NCBI RefSeq assembly: GCF_000215085.1
Contig: NC_015589.1
Location: 3,608,120 to 3,672,119, forward strand
Direction of reading: 5' to 3'
Length of the DNA: 64,000 bases
Origin: Desulforamulus ruminis DSM 2154
GTDB lineage: Bacteria; Bacillota; Desulfotomaculia; Desulfotomaculales; Desulfotomaculaceae
Part shown: positions 54,400 through 64,000 of the stretch, piece by piece
How positions within the stretch are numbered: the first letter of the stretch is position 1
How the letters are laid out: each line of letters opens with the position of its first letter
Notes under the pieces: model-generated
Seen by the model: only the letters and a program-made list of their open reading frames with translations
Database searches by the model: none
What the model was told of the DNA's origin: nothing
Translations under genes and position numbers: made by a program

Positions 54400-55593
54400 T
54401 TGAGAGCAATTTTTACCATTGCTTGTTATGAAACCCTGCTGATTTTAAAGGACCGGACGCTCCGTTTGATGCTTTTTGTCGTTCCTTTGCTTTATGCCGT
54501 AGTTTTTGGTTTTGTTTATATGCAGGGAGTTCTCAGCCAGGTACCCCTGGCGATCGTGGATCTGGATCATTCGGCAGTCAGCCGGGAGGTTCGCACCTCC
54601 TTTGAAAACAGTCCTTATTTTCGCCTTGTGCCCGGTATAGAAAGTCCGGATCAACTGGAAAAAGCCATGCGGGAGGGAAAAGTCCGGGCGGGAATTGTAA
54701 TCCCGGAGCAGTTTGCCCTGAATATTCAGAGACACCGGCCCACAGAACTGCTGGGGGTTTATGATGCTTCCAACCTGATCTGGGGGTATAACACCCGGCG
54801 CTATATGCGGGAGGTCGCCACTGATTTCAATACCCAGCAAACGGCGGCTTACTTAGCGGGCCTGGGTATTTCCAAAAATCAGATCCAGGGCATTATGAAT
54901 ACCGTGAATTTAAATTATGAGGTTTGGTATAATCCCACCTTTAGCTACGCCACCTACTTTTACCCGGGCCTGTTATTGATGGTTATTCATCAGATTTCCC
55001 TGCTGAGCGTCAGCCTGACCGTGACCCGGGAAAAAGAACGGAACACCTGGGTCCAGTATCTCAGTTCTTTCCTGCCTAGTTGGAAAATCTTTCTGGGTAA
55101 GGCTCTGCCCTACTTTATCGTCAATTTCTTTAACTATGCTTTGCTGCTGTGGATTGCCTCTTATTTTGTCAATGCCCGGCTGGAAGGTTCGGTGGGGTTG
55201 ATTGTGCTCTTTGGGCTGCTTTTTGACATCATTATTACCTCTCTTGGCTTTTTGATTTCCGTTCATGCGCCCAATTCCCTGCAGGTAACCCGTTACCTCA
55301 TGCTGATTTCCGTTCCGATTTTTATGGCCTCGGGCTTCAGTTGGCCCCAAAGCCATATTCCCCGGGCCGTCAACGCTTTGTCCTCCTTGCTGCCCTTTCC
55401 CTGGATGGCTGAGGCTTTCCGCATGATTACCGTGAAGAATCTGCCTCTAGCCTATGTGCTGAAGCACCTCTTAGTGCTGTTGGCTATGGCCGGGGGTTCC
55501 CTAGGTCTGGCCATGACCTTCAAAAAGAAGCGCCGTCCTCCTTCTTCCAGGGGGGTGGCGGTAAACAGCAGCCACAGTTATCCCGGCTTGTAA
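54400..55593 (+). CDS. ABC-2 type transporter permease, second subunit
   Basis: The 397-residue permease is similar to the preceding gene product. It has a first helix (LRLMLFVVPLLYAVVFGFVY) and an external loop with IVDLDHSAVSREVRTSFENSPYF. Five C-terminal helices include the FMASGFSWPQSHIPRAVNALSSLLPF motif. It starts at TTG 54400 after AAGGGGG. With the HlyD protein and ATPase it makes a TetR-controlled exporter; the substrate is not known. Confidence 0.9.
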   Translation: MRAIFTIACYETLLILKDRTLRLMLFVVPLLYAVVFGFVYMQGVLSQVPLAIVDLDHSAVSREVRTSFENSPYFRLVPGIESPDQLEKAMREGKVRAGIVIPEQFALNIQRHRPTELLGVYDASNLIWGYNTRRYMREVATDFNTQQTAAYLAGLGISKNQIQGIMNTVNLNYEVWYNPTFSYATYFYPGLLLMVIHQISLLSVSLTVTREKERNTWVQYLSSFLPSWKIFLGKALPYFIVNFFNYALLLWIASYFVNARLEGSVGLIVLFGLLFDIIITSLGFLISVHAPNSLQVTRYLMLISVPIFMASGFSWPQSHIPRAVNALSSLLPFPWMAEAFRMITVKNLPLAYVLKHLLVLLAMAGGSLGLAMTFKKKRRPPSSRGVAVNSSHSYPGL

Positions 55594-55600
55594 GCAAAAG

Positions 55601-55650
55601 AGGGCTGAGCAAAAGAAACACAGAATGTTCTACTGCTCAGCCCTTATTTA
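55601..55650 (+). terminator. Terminator of the exporter operon
   Basis: An 11-bp perfect stem (agggctgagca, 55601-55611, with tgctcagccct, 55634-55644) and TTATTTA follow the last permease by 7 bp. Downstream, ggattgtcat is repeated in tandem (55693 onward) before the convergent uvrA stop. Confidence 0.75.
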
Positions 55651-55772
55651 CTAAAATAAAAGAATGGAACATGGATTTTACGGATTTCCGCGGATTGTCA
55701 TGGATTGTCATGGATTTTTTAATGTTATTTAAAATCTGCGCCCATCCCTATGATCGTTCAAGCGTGTTCTAT

Positions 55773-58652
55773 TTAGGCACTGACAATTAAGGAAGATATT
55801 TTTTTACCGCTCTCCAATGACTCCAGGGTACGCCGGCGGTCCCTTTCCAGAGCCGGCTTGAGGAAATGTCCGGTGTAAGAGGCGGAAACCCGGCAGATTT
55901 CTTCCGGTGCGCCGGTGGCCACCACCATCCCCCCTTTATTCCCGCCCTCGGGCCCCAGATCAATAATGTAATCCGCGGTTTTAATCACATCCAGGTTATG
56001 TTCAATCACCACCACGGTGCTGCCGTTTTCCACCAGACGGTGCAACACTTCCAGCAGCCGGGCAATATCATCGGTATGCAGCCCGGTGGTGGGCTCATCC
56101 AAAATATAAATGGTTCCGCCATTGGTTCGGCGGCTTAATTCCGTAGCCAGTTTCACCCGCTGGGCTTCGCCGCCGGAAAGTTCCGGGGCCGGCTGCCCCA
56201 GGCGGATATAACCCAGCCCTACATCCTGCAGGGTCTTGAGACGGCGGTGGATTTTGGGGATGTTGGCAAAAAACTCAACGGCCTCGTCCACTTCCATATT
56301 CAGTACATCGGCAATGCTTTTGCCCTTATATTTAACCTCCAGAGTTTCCCGGTTGTAGCGCAGTCCCTTGCACACCTCACAGGGCACGTAAACATCCGGC
56401 AGGAAGTGCATCTCAATCTTAATGATGCCGTCTCCCTGGCAGGCTTCGCAGCGGCCGCCCTTTACGTTAAAGCTGAAGCGGCCGGGTTTATAACCCCGCA
56501 CCTTGGCTTCGGGCAGTTGGGTAAACAGTTCCCGGATATCCCCGAAAACCCCGGTATAGGTCGCCGGATTGGAGCGGGGCGTACGGCCGATGGGAGACTG
56601 GTTGACATCAATCACCTTTTCCAGGTGCTCCAGTCCCTCCACGGTCAGATGCTGGCCGGGCTTTCCTTTGGCCCGGTGCAGTTTCTGGGCCAGGGTTTTA
56701 TAAAGGATTTCATTCACCAGGGTGCTCTTGCCTGAGCCGGATACTCCGGTAACACAGGTGAACACACCCAAGGGAAATTCCACATCAATTTTCTTTAAAT
56801 TATTTTCCTCCGCCCCCCGGACCACCAGGCTGCAACCCTTTCCAAGACGGCGGTTAAGGGGCACCGGGATAAATTTTTCGCCGCTGAGATACTGGCCGGT
56901 AATGGACTCCGGTATCTTTATAATTTCTTCCATGGTGCCGGCCGCCACCAACCGGCCTCCGTGCTGGCCGGCCCGGGGACCAATATCAATGACATGGTCG
57001 GAAACCCGGATGGTGTCTTCGTCATGCTCCACCACAATGAGGGTATTGCCCAGGTTCCGTAACCTTTCCAGGGTGGCAATCAGCCGCTGGTTGTCCCGCT
57101 GGTGCAGGCCGATGCTGGGCTCGTCCAGAATATACAGCACGCCCATGAGGCCGGAACCGATCTGGGTCGCCAGTCGGATGCGCTGAGCCTCGCCGCCGGA
57201 AAGGGTCCCGGCGGCCCGGTTTAAGGTCAGATAATCCAGACCAACATTGACCAGAAAGCCCAGTCGTTCGTTAATCTCCTTAAGGATCTGGCGGGCAATC
57301 ATCTGTTCCCGGGGAGTCAGGTCCAGGGCGGCAAAAAATTGAACCGCCTCGGATACCGGCAGGGCGGTAACCTGGGCAATGTTTCTGCCTCCCACCTTCA
57401 CCGCCAGGGCTTCGGGTTTCAAGCGGTCCCCGCCGCAACTGGGACAGGGTTTAATGCTCATATATTTTTCAAATTCTTCCCGCATGGATTCGGACTGGGT
57501 TTCCCGGTAACGCCGGGAAAGGTTGCCGATAATGCCTTCAAAGGGAACCTCGTAACGATGTAAATGGCCGTAACCGTCCCGGTAGTTAAATTTTACCTTT
57601 TCATGCCCGGTCCCGTAAAGGATGGCCTGGAGCTGTTTCGGCGTCAGTTGCTCCATGGGGCTGTCCAGGCTGAAGTCGTATTTCTCCGCCAGCCCGGCCA
57701 GGTAACCGGCGGCAATTTGCCCCTTGTGCCAGCCCTCAATAGCCCCTTCCCGGATGCTTTTGGACGGATCGGGAATAATCAGTTCCGGATCAAATTCATG
57801 GTTGACCCCCAGGCCGGTGCAGGCCGGGCAGGCTCCGTGGGGGTTGTTAAAGGAAAACAGCCGGGGGCTGATCTCGGCAATATTAATGCCGCAGTCGCTA
57901 CAGGCAAAGTTTTCGGAAAAAGTATACTCCTCCCCTTCCAGCACCGAGGCCACCACCATGCCCTCGCTTTGTTTGAGGGCGGTTTCCAGGGAGTCCGCCA
58001 GCCTCTTTTCGCTGCCGGGGCGGATAATCACGCGGTCCACCACAATCTCTACGGTATGTTTTTTCTTTTTGTCCAGGGCGGGCGGTTCGGCAACGTCATA
58101 AATCTCTCCATTGACCCGGACCCGCACAAAGCCGTTGCGCCGGATCTCTTCAAAGATTTTTACATGCTCCCCTTTTTTACCCCGCACCACCGGAGCCAGA
58201 AGCTGCAGCTTGGTCCCCTCGGGCAGGACCATCAACTGGTCCACCATTTGCTGAATGGTTTGCTGGGTAATGGGTTGGCCGCACTTGGGACAGTGTGCCC
58301 TGCCGGCCCGGGCAAAGAGCAGGCGCAGGTAATCATAGATTTCCGTGACGGTGCCTACGGTAGACCGGGGATTGTGGCTGGTAGTCTTTTGGTCGATGGA
58401 AATGGCCGGGGATAACCCTTCAATATAATCCACATCGGGCTTGTTCATCTGTCCCAGGAACTGCCGGGCATAGGCTGAAAGGGATTCCACGTAGCGGCGC
58501 TGCCCTTCGGCGTAAATGGTATCAAAGGCCAGGGAGGATTTTCCTGAACCCGATAAGCCTGTAATCACCACCAGTTTATCCCTGGGTATTTCCACATCAA
58601 TATTTTTGAGATTATGGGCACGGGCCCCCCGTACCACGATCTTGTCCTGCAT
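55773..58652 (-). CDS. uvrA: Excinuclease ABC subunit UvrA
   Basis: The 959-residue damage-sensing ATPase has two ABC units. Walker A sites are [14 protein letters not shown] near residue 30 and [17 protein letters not shown] near 640. Two zinc modules with CPKCGQP, CSDCG, CPACTG, CPSCGGD and [14 protein letters not shown] are present, along with [12 protein letters not shown] and [12 protein letters not shown] signatures. It loads UvrB onto damaged DNA. It lies downstream of uvrB, separated by 331 bp with repeats and a possible LexA box. Confidence 0.98.
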   Translation of the reverse strand: MQDKIVVRGARAHNLKNIDVEIPRDKLVVITGLSGSGKSSLAFDTIYAEGQRRYVESLSAYARQFLGQMNKPDVDYIEGLSPAISIDQKTTSHNPRSTVGTVTEIYDYLRLLFARAGRAHCPKCGQPITQQTIQQMVDQLMVLPEGTKLQLLAPVVRGKKGEHVKIFEEIRRNGFVRVRVNGEIYDVAEPPALDKKKKHTVEIVVDRVIIRPGSEKRLADSLETALKQSEGMVVASVLEGEEYTFSENFACSDCGINIAEISPRLFSFNNPHGACPACTGLGVNHEFDPELIIPDPSKSIREGAIEGWHKGQIAAGYLAGLAEKYDFSLDSPMEQLTPKQLQAILYGTGHEKVKFNYRDGYGHLHRYEVPFEGIIGNLSRRYRETQSESMREEFEKYMSIKPCPSCGGDRLKPEALAVKVGGRNIAQVTALPVSEAVQFFAALDLTPREQMIARQILKEINERLGFLVNVGLDYLTLNRAAGTLSGGEAQRIRLATQIGSGLMGVLYILDEPSIGLHQRDNQRLIATLERLRNLGNTLIVVEHDEDTIRVSDHVIDIGPRAGQHGGRLVAAGTMEEIIKIPESITGQYLSGEKFIPVPLNRRLGKGCSLVVRGAEENNLKKIDVEFPLGVFTCVTGVSGSGKSTLVNEILYKTLAQKLHRAKGKPGQHLTVEGLEHLEKVIDVNQSPIGRTPRSNPATYTGVFGDIRELFTQLPEAKVRGYKPGRFSFNVKGGRCEACQGDGIIKIEMHFLPDVYVPCEVCKGLRYNRETLEVKYKGKSIADVLNMEVDEAVEFFANIPKIHRRLKTLQDVGLGYIRLGQPAPELSGGEAQRVKLATELSRRTNGGTIYILDEPTTGLHTDDIARLLEVLHRLVENGSTVVVIEHNLDVIKTADYIIDLGPEGGNKGGMVVATGAPEEICRVSASYTGHFLKPALERDRRRTLESLESGKKISSLIVSA

Positions 58653-58680
58653 GAGCTTACTCCTTATTTGACTTATAAAT

Positions 58681-58982
58681 ATTTCTTTGGGCTCCGGTGG
58701 TTTCCCTAAAAAGCTTTTCTCCGGTCCCGCTGTTCGTCGTTCGTATATAGGTATTTCTTTAAGGACTCTTTCTTAAATATACTTTATCTTACAAAAAATA
58801 ACAACCGCTTTCCGAACATTTGTACGATATTTGTAATATTTACTTCGATGCTTTATCATAACAAAGCACCCTTTTACGGGTGCTCATTTTTTTATTTATA
58901 TCAACCTTAAAACATCCCCGCCCCAAAGGCCCACCCCGATCCGAACAACAGGACCCGCACGCGCTACCCTTAAGTCTAAAAG
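58681..58982. repeat. Intergenic repeat-bearing region between uvrA and uvrB
   Basis: The 331-bp gap holds degenerate members of the dispersed family at both ends. Plus-type words sit at 58681-58742 (tttctttgggctccgg, cggtcccgctgttcg). An inverse member with aacaacaggaccc lies at 58944-58956. The hairpin agcaccc-ttttac-gggtgct (58865-58884) is followed on the plus strand by a T-run. No gene was found in the gap. Confidence 0.45.
58813..58826. promoter_or_regulatory. Possible LexA (SOS) box upstream of uvrA
   Basis: CGAACATTTGTACG differs by one base from the Firmicutes SOS pattern CGAACNNNNGTTCG. It lies about 160 bp upstream of the uvrA start, so a promoter for uvrA near it would be damage-inducible. 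Confidence 0.45.
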
Positions 58983-58983
58983 T

Positions 58984-61032
58984 CTAACCCACTTCCTCCG
59001 GGCTTGGAATGGCCGGGCGAATGTCCTTATCTCCCCGCAGTTGCAGACGCAGTTCAATGAGAGCGTCTCTGAGCTGGGCGGCCCGCTCGAATTCCAGGTG
59101 TTTGGCTGATTCCTTCATTTCCTTCTCCAGCCGGGCAATCATCTTTTTCATATCGGTTTTGGTCATTTTGCCGGCCTTGGTCCGGGCCACATAGGGGGCT
59201 TTTTCCTCCGCTGCCCGGGTGGCTTCAATCACATCCCGCACCGCTTTACGGACAGTCTCCGGGGTGATGCCGTGCTTCCGGTTGTACTCCGTTTGAATCT
59301 TGCGGCGGCGTTCGGTCTCTCCAATGGCCTTTTTCATGGAATCGGTGTGCTTATCGGCATACATGATGACCGTCCCTTCAGCGTTACGGGCGGCCCGGCC
59401 GATGGTTTGAATCAGTGAGCGCTCGGAACGCAGGTAGCCCTCCTTATCCGCATCTAAAATGGCCACCAGGCTGACCTCCGGCAGGTCCAGGCCCTCCCGG
59501 AGAAGGTTAATGCCCACCAGCACATCAAAGGTGCCCAGGCGCAGATCCCTTAAAATCTCCATCCGCTCCATGGTATTGATATCGGAATGCAGGTAACGAA
59601 CCCGGACTCCGTGTTCTTTAAAATAATCCGTTAAATCTTCAGCCATCTTCTTGGTCAGAGTGGTAACCAGCACCCGTTCGTCCCGGTCCACCCGTTTTCT
59701 TATTTCTCCCAGCAGGTCGTCAATCTGTCCCCGGGTGGGCCGCACGGAAATCTCCGGGTCCACCAGCCCGGTGGGCCGGATAATTTGTTCCACCACCTGG
59801 GAACTGTGCTTCAGTTCATAACTGCCGGGCGTGGCGGAAACATAAATAACCTGATTGACCTTGTCCGAGAACTCAGGGAACTTCAAGGGACGGTTGTCCA
59901 GCGCCGAAGGCAGCCGGAAACCGTGCTCCACCAAAGTGGTTTTCCGGGAACGGTCTCCTTCATACATGCCTCCCACCTGGGGTACCGCTACGTGTGATTC
60001 GTCAATAATCAACAACCAGTCCTCCGGAAAGAAATCCAACAGGGTAAAGGGCGCTTCGCCAATCGCCCGTCCCGTCAGATGCCGGGAGTAGTTTTCAATG
60101 CCGGAGCAAAAGCCCACCTCCTGCATCATCTCCAGGTCGTAGCGGGTGCGCTGCTCCAGACGCTGGGCCTCCAGCAGCTTGTCGGCATCCCGCAGCTTCT
60201 TCAACTGCTGTTCCAGTTCGGCTTCGATGGAAGCAATGGCCAGCTTTAAATTTTCCTCTTTGGTGACAAAGTGACTGGCCGGAAATACGGCAATGTGCTG
60301 CCGCTGTCCCAGGATTTCCCCGGTAACCACGTCGATTTCCAGCAGGCGCTCCACCTCGTCGCCAAACATTTCCACCCGCAAGGCCCGTTCGCTGGCGTTA
60401 GCGGGAAAGATTTCAATGACATCGCCGCGGACCCGGAATTTGTTCCGGGTAAAATTCAAATCATTGCGTTCATACTGAATGTCCACCAGCTTGCGCAAAA
60501 TGGCATCCCGGTCGTAGGTTCCTCCCACCCGCAGGGATAACACTAGATCCCGGTAACTTTCCGGGTTACCTAAACCGTAAATACAGGAAACACTGGCCAC
60601 AATGACGACATCCCTGCGCTCCAGCAGGGCGGTGGTAGCCGAGTGACGCAGCTTGTCAATCTCCTCGTTCAGAGAGGAATCCTTTTCAATGTAAGTATCG
60701 GTATGGGGAATATAAGCCTCGGGCTGGTAGTAGTCAAAATAGCTAACGAAATACTCAACGGAATTTTCCGGGAAGAATTCTTTAAATTCGCTGCACAACT
60801 GTGCCGCCAAAGTCTTGTTGGGTGCCAGGATCAGGGTGGGCCGCCGGACCTGCTGAATGATATTGGCCATGGTAAAGGTTTTGCCCGTACCCGTTGCCCC
60901 CAGTAAGGTCTGGTGCCTCATTCCCTGCTGCAGTCCCCCCACCAACTGCTCAATGGCCTTGGGTTGATCGCCTCCGGGGCGGAATTCGGATTTCAGTTTA
61001 AATTCCAAACCATCACCTGCTTTCTGCTTCAT
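58984..61032 (-). CDS. uvrB: Excinuclease ABC subunit UvrB
   Basis: The 682-residue helicase-like subunit has Walker [17 protein letters not shown], the β-hairpin region [28 protein letters not shown], motif [34 protein letters not shown] and [14 protein letters not shown]-terminal UVR segment binds UvrC ([25 protein letters not shown]). It verifies damage and positions the UvrC cuts. The start at 61032 adds about 10 residues before the usual FKLKSEF beginning. Confidence 0.98.
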   Translation of the reverse strand: MKQKAGDGLEFKLKSEFRPGGDQPKAIEQLVGGLQQGMRHQTLLGATGTGKTFTMANIIQQVRRPTLILAPNKTLAAQLCSEFKEFFPENSVEYFVSYFDYYQPEAYIPHTDTYIEKDSSLNEEIDKLRHSATTALLERRDVVIVASVSCIYGLGNPESYRDLVLSLRVGGTYDRDAILRKLVDIQYERNDLNFTRNKFRVRGDVIEIFPANASERALRVEMFGDEVERLLEIDVVTGEILGQRQHIAVFPASHFVTKEENLKLAIASIEAELEQQLKKLRDADKLLEAQRLEQRTRYDLEMMQEVGFCSGIENYSRHLTGRAIGEAPFTLLDFFPEDWLLIIDESHVAVPQVGGMYEGDRSRKTTLVEHGFRLPSALDNRPLKFPEFSDKVNQVIYVSATPGSYELKHSSQVVEQIIRPTGLVDPEISVRPTRGQIDDLLGEIRKRVDRDERVLVTTLTKKMAEDLTDYFKEHGVRVRYLHSDINTMERMEILRDLRLGTFDVLVGINLLREGLDLPEVSLVAILDADKEGYLRSERSLIQTIGRAARNAEGTVIMYADKHTDSMKKAIGETERRRKIQTEYNRKHGITPETVRKAVRDVIEATRAAEEKAPYVARTKAGKMTKTDMKKMIARLEKEMKESAKHLEFERAAQLRDALIELRLQLRGDKDIRPAIPSPEEVG

Positions 61033-61060
61033 TTTATATTATATCATTTCGGTCAAGATC

Positions 61061-61096
61061 AAAAACAAAGCCGGGGGTAAACTTTACCCCCGGCTT
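61061..61096 (-). terminator. Terminator between the UDG gene and uvrB
   Basis: A near-perfect 14-bp palindrome (aagccgggggtaaa / tttacccccggctt, 61068-61096) is followed on the minus strand by TGTTTTTG. It lies 10 bp past the glycosylase stop. Confidence 0.88.
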
Positions 61097-61105
61097 AAGC
61101 GTTTG

Positions 61106-61669
61106 CTATCTTTTTCCCTCGAGCTTTAAATATTCCTCCTGAATCTTCTGGAAATCCTCCCAAACCGGGCGGCGTTTGCTTGGGTCCCGCAGCACCGCTG
61201 CCGGGTGAAAAGTAGGCAAAATTTTAATTCCGCTTTTGCTCTCCAGCCACTGACCCCTCATTTTAGTTATCCGGGCCTGGGGCCCGATTAAATTTTGCAG
61301 GGCGGTGCTGCCTAGCAGGATGATGATTTGGGGCTGAATCATTTCAATTTGCTTATATAAATAAGGCAGGCAGGCCGCCGCCTCCATCCGGGTGGGAACC
61401 CGGTTGTCCGGAGGCCGGCATTTTACTACGTTGCCAATATAAACATCCTCCCGGGTCAGTTGAATGGCCGCCAAAATGCGGTCCAAAAGCTGGCCGGCTT
61501 TGCCCACAAAAGGAAGTCCTTGCTCATCCTCATCCCTGCCCGGCCCCTCCCCGATGATCATGATCCGGCTCCGGGGATTGCCGCTGCCGAAAACAATCCG
61601 GTTCCGGCCTTCGGACAAACCGCACCGGGTACAACCCTGCAACTCTGAAGCCAACTGTTCTAAGGTCAT
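61106..61669 (-). CDS. Type-4 uracil-DNA glycosylase
   Basis: The 187-residue glycosylase removes uracil from DNA. CTRCGLSEGRNRIVFGSGNP at the start and CRPPDN...C(L) in the middle supply cysteines for the Fe-S cluster. The active-site segments are IGEGPGRDEDEQGLPFVGKAGQLLDRIL and LPTFHPAAVLRDPSKRRPVWEDF. This is the family 4 pattern. It lies just upstream of the uvrB gene, with a terminator between. Confidence 0.92.
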   Translation of the reverse strand: MTLEQLASELQGCTRCGLSEGRNRIVFGSGNPRSRIMIIGEGPGRDEDEQGLPFVGKAGQLLDRILAAIQLTREDVYIGNVVKCRPPDNRVPTRMEAAACLPYLYKQIEMIQPQIIILLGSTALQNLIGPQARITKMRGQWLESKSGIKILPTFHPAAVLRDPSKRRPVWEDFQKIQEEYLKLEGKR

Positions 61670-61839
61670 TTTCTTCCCTCCGGACTTACTTTCTCACTCA
61701 TCATAGAATAAAAGGGACTTGCCTGGCAATACCAGTCTTTTATTTCCAACAATGTATATTTTATCTCCTGCTTGCCAAACTATAGGTGAAATCGGTGGCT
61801 GGGCTACTAATTTATGTTGAAACAAGGAGGAAATGCAGA

Positions 61840-62103
61840 ATGCTGGATTTAAGCAAAGCCAACGCCAGTTGGGACAATTGGAAAAAATATCTCGGGCAGG
61901 CCATGGAATTTGCCGAGGAACTGGGTATCTCTAAGGATAAAATTGAAAACTATGCGCTAACCGCAGGGGCAATTCTGGCGGACAATGTTCAACCCACCAA
62001 CCCCGAGCAAAAAGTGCTGAAAGAATTATGGGATGTGGCGGATAAAGACGAGCAGCAGATTATTGCCCGCCTGATGGCTAAACTGGCCAGTCGGTCCCGC
62101 TAA
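61840..62103 (+). CDS. DUF3243 protein
   Basis: The 87-residue helical protein reads WDNWKKYLGQAMEFAEELGISKDKIENYALTAGAILADNVQPTNPEQKVLKELWDVADKDEQQIIARLMAKL. That fits DUF3243, a small conserved Firmicutes protein of unknown role. ATG 61840 follows AAGGAGG. Upstream codons in the same frame are not preceded by such a site. The gene is convergent with the CooT-like gene and shares the hairpin at 62107-62152. Confidence 0.85.
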   Translation: MLDLSKANASWDNWKKYLGQAMEFAEELGISKDKIENYALTAGAILADNVQPTNPEQKVLKELWDVADKDEQQIIARLMAKLASRSR

Positions 62104-62106
62104 CCA

Positions 62107-62152
62107 GATGAAAGGTAAAGACCACGTCCAGACGTGGTCTTTACCTTTCATC
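62107..62152. terminator. Bidirectional terminator between convergent genes
   Basis: A perfect 22-bp inverted repeat (62107-62128 with 62131-62152) has a 2-bp centre. It overlaps the stop codon of the minus-strand CooT-like gene, so its last 4 codons lie in the stem. A T-run follows on the plus side (gatctttt). Confidence 0.8.
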
Positions 62153-62338
62153 GATCTTTTCCAGGTAAATTTTATGCTCCACCAGGGACAATTCTTTGAT
62201 CCTGGCCCGAACCATTTTCCGGTGCCCAAAAATATCCTCCAGCAGCAGCCCGTCCTCCTGAGGGAGGACCTTATCCACGCTTTCCAAAATCAATTCTTCC
62301 TTATCCCCTGCAATAAAATAAGCATTGGCCTCACACAC
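62141..62338 (-). CDS. CooT-like nickel-binding family protein
   Basis: The 65-residue protein starts MCEANAYFIAG, then EELILESVDKVLPQEDGLLLEDIFGHRKMVRARIKELSLVEHKIYLEKI. This matches the CooT family, whose N-terminal Met-Cys binds nickel as a dimer. GTG 62338 gives the family-typical MC start and sits 9 bp after AAAGGGG. The ATG at 62347 is directly next to that site and would put three residues before the Cys. CooT is linked to CO dehydrogenase maturation in other bacteria. Confidence 0.8.
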   Translation of the reverse strand: MCEANAYFIAGDKEELILESVDKVLPQEDGLLLEDIFGHRKMVRARIKELSLVEHKIYLEKIDER

Positions 62339-62356
62339 AACCGCCATCCCCTTTCG

Positions 62357-63592
62357 TTAACGGCCTTTTCCTAAAAGGTTATTAAACCATCTCTTAACGG
62401 GACCGCCGGTGGAAAGCTCCATAAAGCTTTCTTCATTCCCTTCGGGCACCGGCAAGATTCCCATCATCCCCTTCAGGGAATGATCCATCCCTTCCCGGTA
62501 CACTTTATCCTCTTTGGCCGACCAATAGGTCAGTTGAGGCTGCTGATGGTAAATATTCAAAGCAAATTCCAGGCCCTGGCGGCCATTCACCGCCATGCCG
62601 TTTACCTCCAGGATTATATCCCCCGAACGAAGTCCCGCTTGCCAAGCCGGATACCCCGGGATGACATCCAGCAGTTTCACACCCCTCGAGGGGGGCTGGT
62701 AAATGGATTTACCCGTTTCCAACCGCTTACCGATAAAAATGACCAGTTCGTGGCCTAAGGGAGAAAACAAGGCCGCCACAAAACCCATGATCAAGGATCG
62801 ATCGGCCAGTACTGCCAGACCCAGCAGCACCAAGCTGTACAAAGCCAGGATCACCGAGGAAATTCTGCTTTTTTGTTCCGGCGTCCGGGCGGCAGCCAGA
62901 TCCCCATACCCTAAACCGGCCACCACCGGCATCAGGGCGTAAATCACCTGATCCATATCCCTGCCCAGCTCACCCCGAATCAGGGGCCACCAGTCCGGCA
63001 TACCAATTCCTCCGGCGGGGGTACTGGAATACCCGGCTACCACCAGGGCGGCCAAAGGAATGGGCCAGAATTTTTGCAAGGCAAAGCCGCCCACCACCCG
63101 GCCCTCGGTATTTTTAATAAAGGTGGGTACCGCTCCCATATGTCCGCTGACCAGAATCAAAAGAGCCTCCACCATGTGCAGAACCGCTACCAAACCCAAG
63201 ACTTGGGGCACACTGACATCGGGCCAGCCAAAAATCAGCGAGCTGAGGGCCAGGATTCCTCCGGCATAGGCAAAACAAAGAAACCGGGCGTCCACCAGCA
63301 TCAGCAAAATGGCCAGGGGCCAGAGGTAGATCAAACCGGAGCCGGAAAGAGTCAGCCCGATGCCCACCATAAGGTAACTGGCCGCCACACCTCCCAGCAA
63401 TCCAAAACCGGTGGCCAGGAGGACATCACGCCAGGTTCCCCGGGGTTTAAGGCCAAAAAAACGCTCCTTTACTTTACCCATACGATTATACTGCAGGGCT
63501 ACAATGGCCACCACCAGCCAGAACAGGGGGTCCGTCACCACCGCTCCCAGAGTGCCCAACAGCATGGGTGTTACTTCCTTAAAGGGAAACAT
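62357..63592 (-). CDS. PDZ-domain membrane protein, MinJ-like
   Basis: The protein has about 411 residues. Roughly eight hydrophobic helices come first (for example LLGTLGAVVTDPLFWLVVAIVALQY and LLGLAVLADRSLIMGFVAALFSPLGHEL). A C-terminal PDZ domain follows, with GVKLLDVIPGYPAWQAGLRSGDIILEVNGMAV. The layout resembles MinJ of Bacillus, which connects DivIVA with MinD at division sites, but homology is not shown. ATG 63592 is chosen with weak GAAGTGAG. ATG 63607 is an alternative. Confidence 0.65.
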   Translation of the reverse strand: MFPFKEVTPMLLGTLGAVVTDPLFWLVVAIVALQYNRMGKVKERFFGLKPRGTWRDVLLATGFGLLGGVAASYLMVGIGLTLSGSGLIYLWPLAILLMLVDARFLCFAYAGGILALSSLIFGWPDVSVPQVLGLVAVLHMVEALLILVSGHMGAVPTFIKNTEGRVVGGFALQKFWPIPLAALVVAGYSSTPAGGIGMPDWWPLIRGELGRDMDQVIYALMPVVAGLGYGDLAAARTPEQKSRISSVILALYSLVLLGLAVLADRSLIMGFVAALFSPLGHELVIFIGKRLETGKSIYQPPSRGVKLLDVIPGYPAWQAGLRSGDIILEVNGMAVNGRQGLEFALNIYHQQPQLTYWSAKEDKVYREGMDHSLKGMMGILPVPEGNEESFMELSTGGPVKRWFNNLLGKGR

Positions 63593-63615
63593 GGACTCAC
63601 TTCTCATTTCTCAAA

Positions 63616-64000
63616 TCACTTGTCTATTTTCTCCCGGACCAGTTGAACGGCTTTCTCCAACTGCTTATCTTCCTCGGCAGCAGGTTCCTGATCCAACACC
63701 AAATCCGGAGCAATGCCCTTTTTATGAATGTCATGCTTTTTTGGGGTAAGATACCGGGCTGTGGTCAATTTCAGCCCTGCCCCGTTGTCAATGGGGAATA
63801 CCGTTTGTACAATGCCTTTGCCAAAGGTCTGGGTTCCCACCAAGGTGCCCACTCCGGCGTCTTTGATGGCTCCAGCCAAAATTTCCGCGGCGCTGGCGCT
63901 TCCTTTGTTCACCAGAACGGACAAGGGTAAATTCAGTTGATCCGGCTCTGCATCAAAGGTCTGATCCCGGCCTACCCGGTAATCAATATGCACGATGGGC
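63616..64000 (-). CDS. CtpA-type C-terminal-processing protease, 3' end
   Basis: The visible 127 codons are the end of an S41 peptidase. The catalytic Ser is in LVNKGSASAAEILAGAI and the Lys in GTQTFGKGIVQTVF. A closing region with LKLTTARYLTPKKHDIHKKGIAPD follows, and the tail is short. The PDZ domain and signal peptide would lie beyond the window. It lies upstream of the MinJ-like gene. Confidence 0.9.
   Translation of the reverse strand, partial: PIVHIDYRVGRDQTFDAEPDQLNLPLSVLVNKGSASAAEILAGAIKDAGVGTLVGTQTFGKGIVQTVFPIDNGAGLKLTTARYLTPKKHDIHKKGIAPDLVLDQEPAAEEDKQLEKAVQLVREKIDK

Noticed and set aside
57564-58415. 283-codon plus-strand frame opposite uvrA
   Set aside because: It is a shadow of the uvrA reading frame in a high-GC gene; no domain or start signal.

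Overview
The window looks like chromosome of a Gram-positive, spore-former-type clostridium, most likely of the Peptococcaceae / Desulfotomaculum group. The evidence is a triose-phosphate glycolytic operon next to sigma-54 and secG, the whiA-yvcK-rapZ cluster with a Crh-like HPr, a membrane pyrophosphatase, a CooT-like protein, a type-4 uracil-DNA glycosylase and Gram-positive ribosome-binding sites. The genus is inferred from gene content and was not tested by alignment.

Positions 1-13.9 kb are the early and packaging end of a tailed-phage genome, almost all on the minus strand and read right to left. From upstream to downstream: small early proteins, a sigma-like regulator, DUF2800 nuclease, DUF2815 ssDNA-binding protein, a NUMOD4/HNH gene, family A DNA polymerase, KilAC antirepressor, DUF4406 protein, VapE primase-helicase, VRR-NUC nuclease, SNF2 helicase, ArpU-like regulator, HNH endonuclease, small terminase and a ParB-domain (methylase-type) gene cut by the window edge. 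An AbrB/RelE-type toxin-antitoxin pair sits on the opposite strand. Two similar intergenic elements and a cluster of GGAAC motifs suggest structured RNAs and a replication origin. No repressor or phage-type lysogeny module is visible.

Positions 14.2-28.7 kb are a plus-strand defence island. It starts with a three-gene ABC-three-component (ABC-3C) system and a small HTH gene. A type I restriction-modification locus (hsdM, two hsdS genes, hsdR) follows, with a HEPN-domain protein and a DUF262/DUF1524 (GmrSD-like) protein. The hsdS part is a shufflon. Four copies of the 15-bp sequence taaatcatcatttag (two in each orientation) flank two exchangeable 3' cassettes around a tyrosine recombinase gene. 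One cassette is currently inverted, so the first hsdS is a half gene, and flipping it would restore a 394-residue HsdS. This is the most interesting system in the window. The island ends about 250 bp from the 3' end of the tmRNA gene, a classic integration target.

From 28.9 kb onward the DNA is ordinary chromosome, mostly minus strand: ssrA-smpB, an HD-domain protein and a thioesterase, hppA, secG, eno-gpmI-tpiA-pgk-gap, rpoN, an MBL-fold hydrolase, whiA, a polysaccharide deacetylase, yvcK, rapZ, a Crh-like protein, a Cof phosphatase and uvrC. A plus-strand TetR-controlled HlyD/ABC exporter follows, then uvrA, uvrB, a uracil-DNA glycosylase, DUF3243, a CooT-like protein, a MinJ-like PDZ membrane protein and the 3' end of a CtpA-type protease. 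A degenerate intergenic repeat family recurs next to eno, the deacetylase, the Cof gene and uvrA.
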